Origin: Parus major
Taxonomy: Eukaryota; Chordata; Aves; Passeriformes; Paridae
Assembly (NCBI RefSeq): GCF_001522545.3
Contig: NC_031797.1
Span: 3,311,961 to 3,375,960, forward strand
DNA: 64,000 nt
Direction of reading: 5' to 3'
The translations under genes and the position numbers were made by a program. Below, one piece after another: positions 24,946 through 35,089 of this stretch. Position 1 is the stretch's first letter. Every line of letters starts with the position of its first letter. The notes below the pieces were generated by a model that searched no databases, was not told the origin of the DNA, and saw only the letters and a list, made by a program, of their open reading frames with translations.

Positions 24946-25342
24946 GCAGTGATGCCTCCAGAGTGGAGCAGCCACGCCCTGCTCTGGGCAGGGCAGAGTG
25001 AGGGTGATCCCACCCCAACTCAACCTCTACTTTTGCCACCCCCTGAGTTGGAGCTTTCGCTGCTTTTGGCCCAGCCTGGGGATTCCTCCTCCTGCAGCAG
25101 CTCACGGTGGGTCCTCCTGGGAGCAGCACCAGCCATGCCAGCAGTGCCAGGCTGGGCACAGCGATGCTCCCTCTGGCTTCTCCCGCCTCTCCCAGGGCAC
25201 AGCCCAGCTCAGCCCCGCTCTCTGTTCCGTGATCCAGACCTGAGAGTGCCATCGGAGCTGCTGGCACCAAAACTGGGAGAACGGGGCTGGCAGAGCCTGT
25301 GCCACGCTGTGCTGAGCAGCTGAGGGCAGGCTGATCACAGGC

Positions 25343-25404
25343 TGAGGGTCAGGATTAGGGTGAGGATCAGGATTAGGGTGAAGATCAGGATTAGGGTGAG
25401 GGTC
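25343..25404 (+). repeat. 18-bp tandem repeat with TTAGGG core
   Basis: Three to four copies of AGGATTAGGGTGAGGATC. Each carries ATTAGGG, close to the vertebrate telomere hexamer, but the unit is 18 bp and not a (TTAGGG)n tract. Confidence 0.85.
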
Positions 25405-26630
25405 CTTTGCTGGCAGCCACACAATGGAGCGACTTTTTCCCCAAAACACACAGCGACACCAAACATCCCCAGTAAATCTCCTGGCTGTGTCCATTGAGGA
25501 TCCTCCACGGATCCTCACCTGGAGGAGCCGCTGGTGATGCCTCCCTCGTGTCTGCTGAGTCCCGCCAGTGCCGGGCTGGATGCTCCGGGACAGTTCCTGG
25601 TGTGCTCTTGTCTGGGTATCCGTGCCGGGAGATAACCTAATCCCATTTAGCCTTGAAGAGAACCGGCAGATCCCTCCCCTGGGAGCCAGAGAGCGGCGGG
25701 GGGTGGTCTGTAATGAATTCCCATCATTCCAGCACAAAGGGAGCTTACAGGAGCGCTCGCCGCAGAAAATATGAGGGTCGCTGCCCTATCATCCCTCCGA
25801 GACATCCGTCGTAGTTCAGTGATTCCCGGCTGCTGACAGGCAGCGGCCCTGGGAGGCAGAGCCGGGCCTCGCCTTCCCGGCTTTTTCCTGCCTGGAAAAT
25901 GCCTTTTTCTAACCAAAGGAAGGGATTTAACGCCCTGCCCGGGGCTGTGCTCGCCCGTCACCCACCCGAGCAGGTCCTGCGGGACCACGGTGCCCATTCT
26001 CCTTCACCCCGGTTTGTTTTGGATCTGTATTCCAGCGGCTCCTCGGGGATCCCGGTGGGAAAATCCTGCCCCAAGTCCTGTGGGAGCTGAGAGGAGCCTC
26101 AGCCTCTGGCTGGGAGCTGGGGGACGATGCTGTGGTGGTCACCGGGGGATTGTGCCTGCAGAGCCCAGGGTCAGGTTTGGGGGTGCTTGAGGAGCCACCC
26201 GGGGGTCCCTGTGACAGGGAGGCTCCAGGGAACCATTCCCCCTGCCAGGGGCTGTTCCAGCTCCCTGCTCTCCCTTCCTTCTCACCTTTATTTATTTAAT
26301 TTACTTATTCTTTCTCCCCCATCACGGAAAACCACACGGTGGAACCTGCCCCCTCCGAGCCGGGTTTTCCTGCGGCTCCGTGGCTCGGCCGGGATGTCTC
26401 ACCTCGGGAGCTGCCAATCCGTCTCTGTCAAGCTGTCAGCCCGGAGCGCGGGCTGGAGCCGCTGCAATTCAAAGTGGATTAACTCCTCGGGCTGCCCTCT
26501 CTCCCCCCGCCCCTCCCCATTCCACTTGGGTGGGTTTTGGCCGAACAGAAAACGCTTTTCCCCTGCGCTTTCCATATTCAAAAGCTCCCGGAGCGCAGCC
26601 GGATGGCGGCGGGGGCGGCGGGGCCGGGGG
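25405..26630. other. Unannotated spacer
   Basis: No gene or repeat recognised. A T-rich patch at 26270-26320 is flanked by CpG-rich sequence. Confidence 0.5.
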
Positions 26631-26631
26631 C

Positions 26632-26722
26632 TTCGGGAGAGGGACACGGTGGCCACGGGAGAGGGACACGGTGGCCACGGGAGAGGGACACAGTGGCCAC
26701 GGGAGAAGGACACGGTGGCCGT
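26632..26722 (+). repeat. 22-bp minisatellite
   Basis: Four copies of a 22-bp unit built on GAGAGGGACACGGTGGCCAC. Confidence 0.9.
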
Positions 26723-26854
26723 GGCTCTGTGCTCTGCCCCTTTAGCGCCGTTAATGGGGTTCTGGGGATGGTCTGAGCAGGGGTGGGGGGTCCCCAGAGT
26801 GGTGAGGGGCTGCAGAGCCCCCCCAAAACTCGCGGCTGTTCGGCTGCTTGTCCC

Positions 26855-27005
26855 CGCAGGGCTGTGGGGCTGTGGGGCTGTGGGGTACAGGACTGGGGGG
26901 CTGCAGAACTGGGGGGATGCCGGACGGGAAGGGCTGGAGGCTGCGGGGTTATGGGCTTGGGGGTTGCGGGATTAAGCGGATACAAGACTGGGGGGGCTGT
27001 GGAGT
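26855..27005 (+). repeat. G-rich degenerate repeat
   Basis: Loosely repeated GCTGTGGGG / ACTGGGGGG units of about 9-11 bp. G-runs at short spacing could form G-quadruplexes. Confidence 0.65.
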
Positions 27006-27039
27006 TGTGATCTGTGGGATTCCCGGGTGATCAATTAAT

Positions 27040-27700
27040 TCCCCCAAGCTGAGCAGGGGCCGGGGCTGTGTCGCATTAGCGGCGACCCGAATGCTCGGTG
27101 ACAGCCCCGGGGGGCCGCGAGGGGCACCGGCACTAGAGGGGGGTATTGCCTAAGCAATGCGGTGCTGCCGCTCCGCCGCCGCCGCCGCCAACTCAGCTTT
27201 GGGGCGAAACCGCAGGATTTTGGCCCTTGGCGGTTTCCCGGTTGGTTTTCCTGGTGCCATCCTGCACCTCTCCCCTTCGCCAGGGGGCTGTGGGTTAATT
27301 CATGGCTGGAAATTGTTTTGAGGACGCTGCTGCCAGCGAGCGCTCCGGTGCCACCGCCCCCGATGGCCGAGGGACAGCGGTCACCAAATGCCACCGAGCC
27401 CGGGGGAGCCGCGCTCTCTCGTGGCAGCAGCAGGGCTCCGGCGTGGGAAGGATTTATCAGTAGCTGGATTTTGGGGCTGGATGTTTTAACGAGCGTCGGA
27501 CGAGGCGGAAGAACGCGCCCGGTGCTGCTGGGGGAAGGTGTGAACGGCCCCGGGCGAGGCGTGTCCGTGCCCAGGCTGCGGGAGGGGTTCGGGTGTGCCC
27601 GGGCTCCGGGTCCCCACCCTGAGCCGCCGGCTGTGGCTCCCTCCCGCCCCGCTGGAGGGGAGACACTGCCCGGGCTCCCGGGGGGCCACACGGGAGCTTC
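27040..27700. other. CpG-rich segment without a recognised gene
   Basis: High CpG density, a (CCG)n run at 27173-27189, and long frames on both strands (over 240 codons) with no known motif and no plausible splice structure. It could be an unannotated promoter or simply GC-rich DNA 4 kb before EFNA2. Confidence 0.35.
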
Positions 27701-27948
27701 GGGTGCGGTCACGTTTGGGGTACGATTGTGGGGTTTTGCAGTTTTGCGCGCCTGTGGCAGCTTGCTCGGTGTTCCTGAACGAACTGGGAGCTCAGGGAAC
27801 CTGGGAGGCTCCAGGGAGCAAATCCTGGGAGCTGGAGCTGTGCCACGGTCTGGCCACATTGGTGGGTGTCCCCAGCACTGCCCCCCAGCCCTGCCAGCCT
27901 GGGGATCCTGAGGGATGGGCCCCCTCCCCGACCTTTGGGGGGGATTGG

Positions 27949-28113
27949 AGCCCAAGGATGGGGTCAGAGCCCAAGGATGGGGTCAGAGCCCATGGATGGG
28001 GTCAGAGCCCAAGGATGGGGTCAGAGCCCAAGGATGGGGTCAGAGCCCATGGATGGGGTCAGAGCCCAGAGATGGGGTCAGAGCCCAAGGATGGGGTCAG
28101 AGCCCATGGATGG
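27949..28113 (+). repeat. 19-bp minisatellite
   Basis: About 8.7 copies of AGCCCAAGGATGGGGTCAG with AAG/ATG/AGA variants. Predicted peptides with DGVRAQGWGQSP periodicity are artefacts of the 19-bp unit (19 residues per three units). Confidence 0.95.
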
Positions 28114-28808
28114 ATGGGAGCTGGTGCCACACAATGCCAAGGATCCCTTGGCTGGGGGTATCAGCACCACCCTCTTGCCTCCATGCCAGGCCTCTGGATC
28201 CTGCAGCCAGCTGGGATTTCCCATCACACCGATCCCTGCCAGTTTGGGAAGCTCCAAGGGACCCACCCAGGCCCCTTTTTTTCCTGTTGCAGCTCCATTC
28301 CCAGCAGCCTGGCTCTGCTCTGCGCCGGCGCTTCCCAGCCCTTTCCCTGCAACTCCTCACCTTTTTAGTGGGAAGGGTTTTTCTGTCGGTAGCAAATATT
28401 TTCCATAATTTCCTGGCCGATCCAATTAATGCAGAGGAAGGCGGGTGTGAATTATCCCTCCCTGCATCCAGCCTTGCCCCCTGCATGGAGCTGGGGGCTG
28501 GAAATTGCAGGATTTGCAGTAATTAAGGCAAATAGTTGGTTTTGTTTGGTTAGAAAAACAACCCGGTGCTGTTTGGAGAAGCCAGAAAAATCCTGGAAAA
28601 GGTTTTCCTTCCCGTTACCAGGAGTGGTGAAGGAGAAGTCGTTCCATGCAAAGCAGGGCTGGGCCCCCTCGCCTGGGGCAGGGACATGTTGGGACCGATC
28701 CTGGCTGGGAAGGAACGCAGCGGAGCCGGTGTGGGGCTGCTCCTGCCTGATCCCAACAGATCACCCCATTTCCCAGGGAATTTCATCTGGGATCCCCCAC
28801 AGCTCCAG

Positions 28809-29040
28809 TAGAACTGAGCTGGGATGAACTGGGTTGGACTGGGATGTGCTGGGATATACTGGGCCAGGCTGGGATGCACTGGGATGCACTGAGCTGGGTT
28901 GTACTGGGTTGAACTGGGTTGTGCTGGGATGTATTGGGCTGAGCTGGGATATACTGGGTTGAACTGGGATGCCCTGGGCCAAGCTGGGATGCACTGGGTT
29001 GAACTGGGATGCCCTGGGCGGAGCTGGGATGAACTGGGAA
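28809..29040 (+). repeat. 10-bp minisatellite
   Basis: About 23 copies of a CTGGGATGAA/CTGGGTTGAA-type decamer, nearly free of length changes. Confidence 0.93.
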
Positions 29041-29169
29041 TCTCCAGCCAGCGAGTGCCCATTGGTGACCCGGCACCACAAGCCATGGCTGAGCCCTGTG
29101 CCAGCACGGTGCCCTTTGGATCATCCCCATTCCCCAGCCCACAAACACCCTCGGGATTGCTCTGTGCCG

Positions 29170-29610
29170 TGGCAACTCTGGATCCCTGTCCTTGGAGCTG
29201 CCCCTGGATCTGCCCCTGGAGCTGTCCCTGGATCCCTGTCCCTGGAGCTGCTCCTGGAGCTGCCCCTGGAGCTGCTCCTGGATCTGCCCCTGGAGCTGCN
29301 NNNNNNNNNNNNNNNNNNNNNNNNNNNNNNNNNNNNNNNNNNNNNNNNNNNNNNNNNNNNNNNNNNNNNNNNNNNNNNNNNNNNNNNNNNNNNNNNNNNN
29401 NNNNNNNNNNNNNNNNNNNNNNNNNNNNNNNNNNNNNNNNNNNNNNNNNNNNNNNNNNNNNNNNNNNNNNNNNNNNNNNNNNNNNNNNNNNNNNNNNNNN
29501 NNNNNNNNNNNNNNNNNNNNNNNNNNNNNNNNNNNNNNNNNNNNNNNNNNNNNNNNNNNNNNNNNNNNCCTGGATCCCTGTCCCTGGAGCTGTCTCTGGA
29601 GCTGCCCCTG
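29170..29610 (+). repeat. 12-bp minisatellite containing an N gap
   Basis: CCTGGAGCTGCC-type units lie on both sides of an assembly gap at 29300-29568 (269 N). Frames through the gap are meaningless. Confidence 0.93.
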
Positions 29611-29689
29611 GAATGTGGCTCTGCCAGCGCTCCCAGCGCTGTCCCCGAGCCGGGAGGAAGCGTGGCCAGGCATCCCGGAGAGCCCGGAA

Positions 29690-30120
29690 AGGCTTTTAGT
29701 GGCTTGGCTGGAGAAATGGAAACAAATGAAGTTGACAGACAAGTGTCCGGGTTTATGGCAGCGTCCGCTGACAGGAGGGAGATTGGCTGTCGGGGGCTTG
29801 ATGGAGACGGCTCCTGATGGGAGCGGGATGAGGAGATGGATAACCTTGATGGAGCTGCCACGCAGGAGGATGCTCCGGCGGCATTATTCCAAAATAATTT
29901 GGTTTTTATTTGTTTTCCTTCGGGGCGGAGGGAGGGATGCGGAGCCCCACAGTCCGTGGAGTTTTTCCTAAACAGATTTGCTAAATAAATAATGAGGAGG
30001 ATCCATATTTTATTTATATCCCACCTCTCTGTGTGGCGCTTGGAGGTGTTTTACACTGGGCCGCTCCCTCCTTTTTAGCACGGACAAACTCCAAAGAGCT
30101 GGTGAGACGGATTTACAGGG
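29690..30120. promoter_or_regulatory. Candidate conserved element about 2 kb before EFNA2
   Basis: AAGTTGACAGACAAGTGTCC, CCAAAATAATTTGG (a perfect 14-bp palindrome), GCTAAATAAATAATGAGG and TTTTATTTATATCCC are concentrated here amid GC-rich DNA. It lies 1.8-2.2 kb upstream of the EFNA2 start codon. Function is inferred. Confidence 0.45.
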
Positions 30121-30965
30121 ATATTTGGATGCTGAGCAGAAGGATGGGCAGCGGGATGTGCTGGAACTGCTCCTCCTGATGGACTTAATGGGCACCTTGG
30201 TGCTTTGTGAATCCAACTGGAAGCGTCTTGGCATCTGAAGGCACCTGAGGAATTCAGCTCTGGCGCTGAGGGGCTCAGGGGGAACCTAAACACCCATGAG
30301 GACACTCCAGGATGCCCAGAGGGACATCCCATGGTCCCTGGGGAGCAGGGTCCAGAATCCACCCTGTGTTCACTCATCCTTCTGAAACACTTTTTGAAAC
30401 TTGGGGGGACTTAGGGGGGTCTGAGAGCAGAGCAGGTCCTGTCCAGCGAGGACCAACCCTCCTGGAGAGCCCAAGAGGAGCGTCCTTGCTCAGGGATGTG
30501 ATTCCAGGGCTGTGGGGTGTCCTGGCTTGGGGACGTGGCTCTGGCACCATGGGGTGTCCTTGTTCAGGGATGTGGCTGGGTGGCACACCTGTGACCAAAA
30601 ATTCCACTGGACTTTCCCTGTTCTCCCCAAGCTCTGTCCCCCCCAGAGCTGGACATGGCCCCACAGCAGCTCTGTGTTATTCCCATCGCTGTTTTCCAAG
30701 ATTTCGACAAAGCAGAGTGATCCCTTAACACGAATTATTGTTTAATTTATCCTTACATCAGAGGTGAAAACAATGTCCCTGCAGAAGGGGGGACTCTCCC
30801 TGTCACCATCTGTCTGTCTGTCTTTCCTTGGTGTCTGTGAGTCGCAGGACATGTCCCTGTCCCCATCCCTGTCCTCATCCCTGTCCCCATCCCCATCCCT
30901 GGCTGCCCCTTCCTAACATTTCCCACCCATCGCCCCCCGGGCACCCCAAAACCCCCCATCAACCC
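30121..30965. other. EFNA2 upstream flank
   Basis: No exon recognised. A short CCCTGTCCCCAT repeat lies at about 30852-30905, then the sequence runs into the gap that precedes exon 1. Confidence 0.5.
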
Positions 30966-31871
30966 NNNNNNNNNNNNNNNNNNNNNNNNNNNNNNNNNNN
31001 NNNNNNNNNNNNNNNNNNNNNNNNNNNNNNNNNNNNNNNNNNNNNNNNNNNNNNNNNNNNNNNNNNNNNNNNNNNNNNNNNNNNNNNNNNNNNNNNNNNN
31101 NNNNNNNNNNNNNNNNNNNNNNNNNNNNNNNNNNNNNNNNNNNNNNNNNNNNNNNNNNNNNNNNNNNNNNNNNNNNNNNNNNNNNNNNNNNNNNNNNNNN
31201 NNNNNNNNNNNNNNNNNNNNNNNNNNNNNNNNNNNNNNNNNNNNNNNNNNNNNNNNNNNNNNNNNNNNNNNNNNNNNNNNNNNNNNNNNNNNNNNNNNNN
31301 NNNNNNNNNNNNNNNNNNNNNNNNNNNNNNNNNNNNNNNNNNNNNNNNNNNNNNNNNNNNNNNNNNNNNNNNNNNNNNNNNNNNNNNNNNNNNNNNNNNN
31401 NNNNNNNNNNNNNNNNNNNNNNNNNNNNNNNNNNNNNNNNNNNNNNNNNNNNNNNNNNNNNNNNNNNNNNNNNNNNNNNNNNNNNNNNNNNNNNNNNNNN
31501 NNNNNNNNNNNNNNNNNNNNNNNNNNNNNNNNNNNNNNNNNNNNNNNNNNNNNNNNNNNNNNNNNNNNNNNNNNNNNNNNNNNNNNNNNNNNNNNNNNNN
31601 NNNNNNNNNNNNNNNNNNNNNNNNNNNNNNNNNNNNNNNNNNNNNNNNNNNNNNNNNNNNNNNNNNNNNNNNNNNNNNNNNNNNNNNNNNNNNNNNNNNN
31701 NNNNNNNNNNNNNNNNNNNNNNNNNNNNNNNNNNNNNNNNNNNNNNNNNNNNNNNNNNNNNNNNNNNNNNNNNNNNNNNNNNNNNNNNNNNNNNNNNNNN
31801 NNNNNNNNNNNNNNNNNNNNNNNNNNNNNNNNNNNNNNNNNNNNNNNNNNNNNNNNNNNNNNNNNNNNNNN
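30966..31871. other. Assembly gap (906 N) over the EFNA2 promoter
   Basis: All bases are N. The gap ends 25 bases before the EFNA2 start codon, so promoter and most of the 5' UTR are missing. Confidence 0.95.
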
Positions 31872-31896
31872 GCCGCGCCCGCCGCCCGCCCGGACG

Positions 31897-32018
31897 ATGG
31901 TGCGCTGCGGGGCGGCCGCGCTGCTCGCCGCGCTCCTCGGCGTCTGCGTCTGGACCGACGAGACCGGGAAAGTTATCTCGGACCGGTTCGCCGTCTACTG
32001 GAATCGGAGCAATCCCAG
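31897..32018 (+). CDS. EFNA2: Ephrin-A2, exon 1 only (partial gene)
   Basis: The ATG at 31897 starts 40 complete codons and two bases, ending at a GTGAGG donor at 32019. Residues 1-18 are a hydrophobic signal peptide (CGAAALLAALLGVCVW). The exon closes with SDRFAVYWNRSNPR, the first strand of the ephrin receptor-binding domain; SDR-AVYWNRSNPR matches ephrin-A2 better than A1, A3 or A5. Known role: a GPI-anchored ligand of EphA receptors that signals by contact and guides axons, notably retinal axons on the tectum, where it is graded. Exons for the rest of the RBD and the GPI signal are not seen up to 64000. Position after CIRBP and FAM174C, same strand, fits EFNA2 in human 19p13.3. Confidence 0.93.
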
Positions 32019-32480
32019 GTGAGGCGGGGGGCGGCGGGGGCGGCCTCGGCGCCCGAGTAGCAGTCGGTGTTTCCCCCCCGCGCACACACCCGCTCAGCGC
32101 CCGCTGCCGCCCGCTGACAGCGGCCGCCGCCGCCCGGCTCGGCTCGGGTCCCCCTCGAACCCCCGGTGGGCTCCGGTGAACGGGCTGGGCGGCCGCGGGA
32201 GGGGGGTGGTTGGTCCCCGGGGCTCCCTCCCCCGAAAGTTCCCGCGGGGCCCCGGGCGGATCGTCCCCGGGGGCTGCGGCAGCGCCGGGAGCATCGCGGG
32301 GCGCGGGGCGCGTTCCCGGGGGCGGTGGCGGCTGCGGCTCGGCCCCCCCGGCCCCTCCGCGCCCAACTTCGGGGAAGTTCAAGTTCCTCCCCCCTCCACG
32401 CCGTCCCCCCCGGTCCCTCTCCCGGGATGAGGAATCTGTGGAAAAAACCCCGAAATCCGCCCAAAGCGGCGGCTGCGGCT
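32019..32480 (+). promoter_or_regulatory. EFNA2: CpG island downstream of EFNA2 exon 1
   Basis: Extremely GC- and CpG-rich sequence continues from exon 1 into the intron. Together with the gap it marks the 5' end of a CpG-island gene. Confidence 0.7.
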
Positions 32481-33485
32481 GCGGGGGGAGTCGGAAAGAA
32501 CGATTTGGGGACGAAATGGTAAAACGGGCCGGAGGGGGGCACGGGGGGTGCGGAGTTGGAGATGGCCGGCCCTGCTGTTCCCGGATCATTCCCATCCTGG
32601 AAGCGCAATCCCCACAGTTGGCTTCGTTTTCTGACTCCAGTTGGAATTTCGATTTTTCTGTGTGGTTTTTTTTCCCCACCAAGTGTTTTTTCTTTGGGGG
32701 TAAGAGTTTCGTTTCTGTCGTATTTCTTTGTTCATGATTTTGAGGAACCAAAAACTGTTGGTGAGTTGGAAGCAGGAGGAATTCTGCTCTGGGAATGCTC
32801 AGGTGGTTGGGACTCTAGGGACCCCCTACCCTCCTTGTTGGGGACACCCTTTGGGGTCTGAACAGGCCCGTTTGTAGGGATTCCTGCAAAAAACAAAAAC
32901 CAGCCATCAAACCCCCATTTCCCCCAAAATTCCTCAAAGTTCTCCCAAGCCTGGCAGTGTCTGTGGGTGGTGAGGAGTGAGCTCGGTGGACGCAGCCCCC
33001 GGCTTTGGGCTGTCCCTGTTTTCTGGGTCAAACGGGGGGTTCTTTGTCCCCCTCGGTCCCTGCGTGACGAGCGGCCTCGTGGGGCACACCGTGGCCTGGT
33101 CCTCGTCCCCAGGGCTGCCAGCGACGTGAGGAGGCTCCTCCAGCTCCTGGTGGCTCATCCCCTACTGCCATCCATGAGGGGACCCTCGGTGCCGCCTTCT
33201 CTCCCTCGATGACACCGGCGCAGTTGGGTAAAGTTCCTGGCGGTGTTTTGGGACGTGCGTGGGGCCGAGGAGCCTCAGCAGCGCCCGGTGTCCATCCGAC
33301 CTCCACACATCCCTTTGGGGGGGACCCACCCGAGCCCCTCTCGCCGCCCCAAAATTGGGGCGAGCCCGTCCCTTTGTGCCTTGGTGGCGGTGCCTTGGCG
33401 GTGGTGCCTGCGCCGCGGGCCGCCCGCGGTGCATATGGATTTTATTATCTCCCTCACATTTTTGTGGGGGATTGTAAGAGCCAGG

Positions 33486-33566
33486 GAATTATATTTTTTT
33501 TCCCTTAATTTTTTTCTTTTTTTTTTTTATTATTTTTTTCTTCTTTTTTTTTTTTTTTTTATTGCC
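33486..33566. repeat. T-rich low-complexity tract
   Basis: Near-continuous T runs interrupted by C and A. Read on the other strand it is a lysine-coding A tract. It could be a decayed retrotransposon tail, but no element body is recognised beside it. Confidence 0.8.
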
Positions 33567-33728
33567 CATTGCGAAGTTTTTGGTTTTGGCTCCTGGTGCT
33601 CCCCCCTCGAGCTCACACACTTTGGGCTCTTTTCTTTTGTTCTCCAAAATGCCAAACGTGTGTGAGGGACCCCCCCATCCCAGTCCAACTCCGACATCCC
33701 AGAGATGAGGGTGCTTGGGGCGGTGGCT

Positions 33729-33848
33729 GGGATTTGGCACCCAAGGCTTCCGCTGGCTGGGATTTGGCGCCCAAAGGTTCTGACGTTTTGGGATTTGGCG
33801 CCCAAGGGTTCCTGGGGCTGGGATTTGGCACCCAAGGCTTCCAACGGT
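33729..33848 (+). repeat. 30-bp tandem repeat, four copies
   Basis: Units begin GGGATTTGGCACCCAAGG at 33729, 33759, 33789 and 33819. GGCGCC/GGCACC alternate, and TTTGGCGCC resembles an E2F site (TTTSGCGC). Confidence 0.9.
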
Positions 33849-33959
33849 GGAGCCAACAGCCAAAAGCAGCCCCTTGGCCGCTGGGGACGGGCGTCCCGGG
33901 ACCCAGCACCGCTGATGGCGTCGGCTCCATCCCCTTCGCCCCCTCGTAGAAGCCGCCGA

Positions 33960-34800
33960 GAATTTCTCCGCGAAAAATCCACGGTGGATCGTTATCCCGT
34001 ATATATTTATATATTTATACATTTCTAAATCTGCTGTTGGCAGGGAAAATATTTTCGAGGAGGAGGGGGGGAAATAAAATGGAGCGGAGGGAAGCGCGAG
34101 GGGCTGGCAGGGAAGAGCAGACAATGGCTGGTGGGTTCAGCAGGCACGTCCGCAGTGCCTGGCTCCGGGATGTGACCCAAATTTCCCCAATGTGGGAGCG
34201 CCCCGTGTCACCAGCGCTCCCCGCCTGCGCCCTCGGCTCTCGGAATTCGAGGCAATTTATTAGGGGTTGCAAAGATTGAAATTGCCATTGAGTTTCCTGC
34301 TTATTCCCTTTTTGAACCCAGCGGTGGGTTTATTTTTGCTCTGGAGTTACTACAAGACCGTCTCGTTCTTAGAAATGAAGAAAAAACGTATTTATGTGTT
34401 TTCTGGTCCCTCGTTTTCCTTCTCTTTTTTTCCCCCAACCAACACCTCATTTAGTAAGGAGGAAATAAAAAGGGGTTTAAAAATAAAAGGGGAAAAGACC
34501 CAAGGTTAAAATGTCCTGTTTGAACCCACAGACCTTCTCTGCCACTAAATATTTTTCCTCAGGTTTACACAGCAATCTATATTTTATAAAAGACAGGAAT
34601 AAATCTCATGGTCGATATGATTTGCCCAGATTAGAATAATTCTATATTTCATAATTGGGGCTAAATTAAAAATAAGTGGTACCTCGGGATGCTGCAATTT
34701 CCCTGTTCTGGGGAGAGATTTAACCACTCGCTGTGGATTTACAAGGTTTATTTTTATTTTTAAATGGTTTTGCGAGGATGCGCTGGGAAAACGTTTGGCT
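33960..34800. promoter_or_regulatory. Extended AT-rich candidate conserved block in EFNA2 intron 1
   Basis: A long island of low GC near EFNA2 exon 1. Parts with regulatory texture are GGCAATTTATTAGGGG, ATTGAAATTGCCATTGAG, ATGATTTGCCCAGATTAG, GAATAATTCTATATTTC and GGGGCTAAATTAAAAATAAG. There is no coding potential beyond chance. Confidence 0.45.
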
Positions 34801-35039
34801 GGATGGAGCTCCTGGGTTATCCAGGAAAAAAATGAAGGATGATGAAGGTAGAATTATATAATAACAGGCAGTTTTGGTACCGTGTGGAAGTGTGGATTTT
34901 TGCTCCGTGGCACAGGCGCTGCCGATGGTCGCTCTCCGGGTGTGGATGCGGTGGCCGGGCCGGTTGCGGGTGGATCCATTGGTCGTGTCCGGGGTGATGC
35001 ACCCCTGGATGGGACCTTGGGGCTCCTCCCTGGTCTGGC

Positions 35040-35085
35040 ACTGCGGGCAGGGGTCCGGCACTGCGGGCAGGGGTCTGGCACAACA
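35040..35085 (+). repeat. 21-bp duplication
   Basis: GGCACTGCGGGCAGGGGTCC and a near copy follow each other. Confidence 0.8.
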
Positions 35086-35089
35086 CCCA

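Noticed and set aside
25343..25404. True interstitial telomere (TTAGGG)n
   Set aside because: The hexamer is never repeated head to tail; the unit is 18 bp.
26127..27955. Frames of 282 (+) and 306 (-) codons around 26-28 kb
   Set aside because: GC-rich DNA has few stop codons. The frames overlap on opposite strands and cross minisatellite units; no known protein motif is present.
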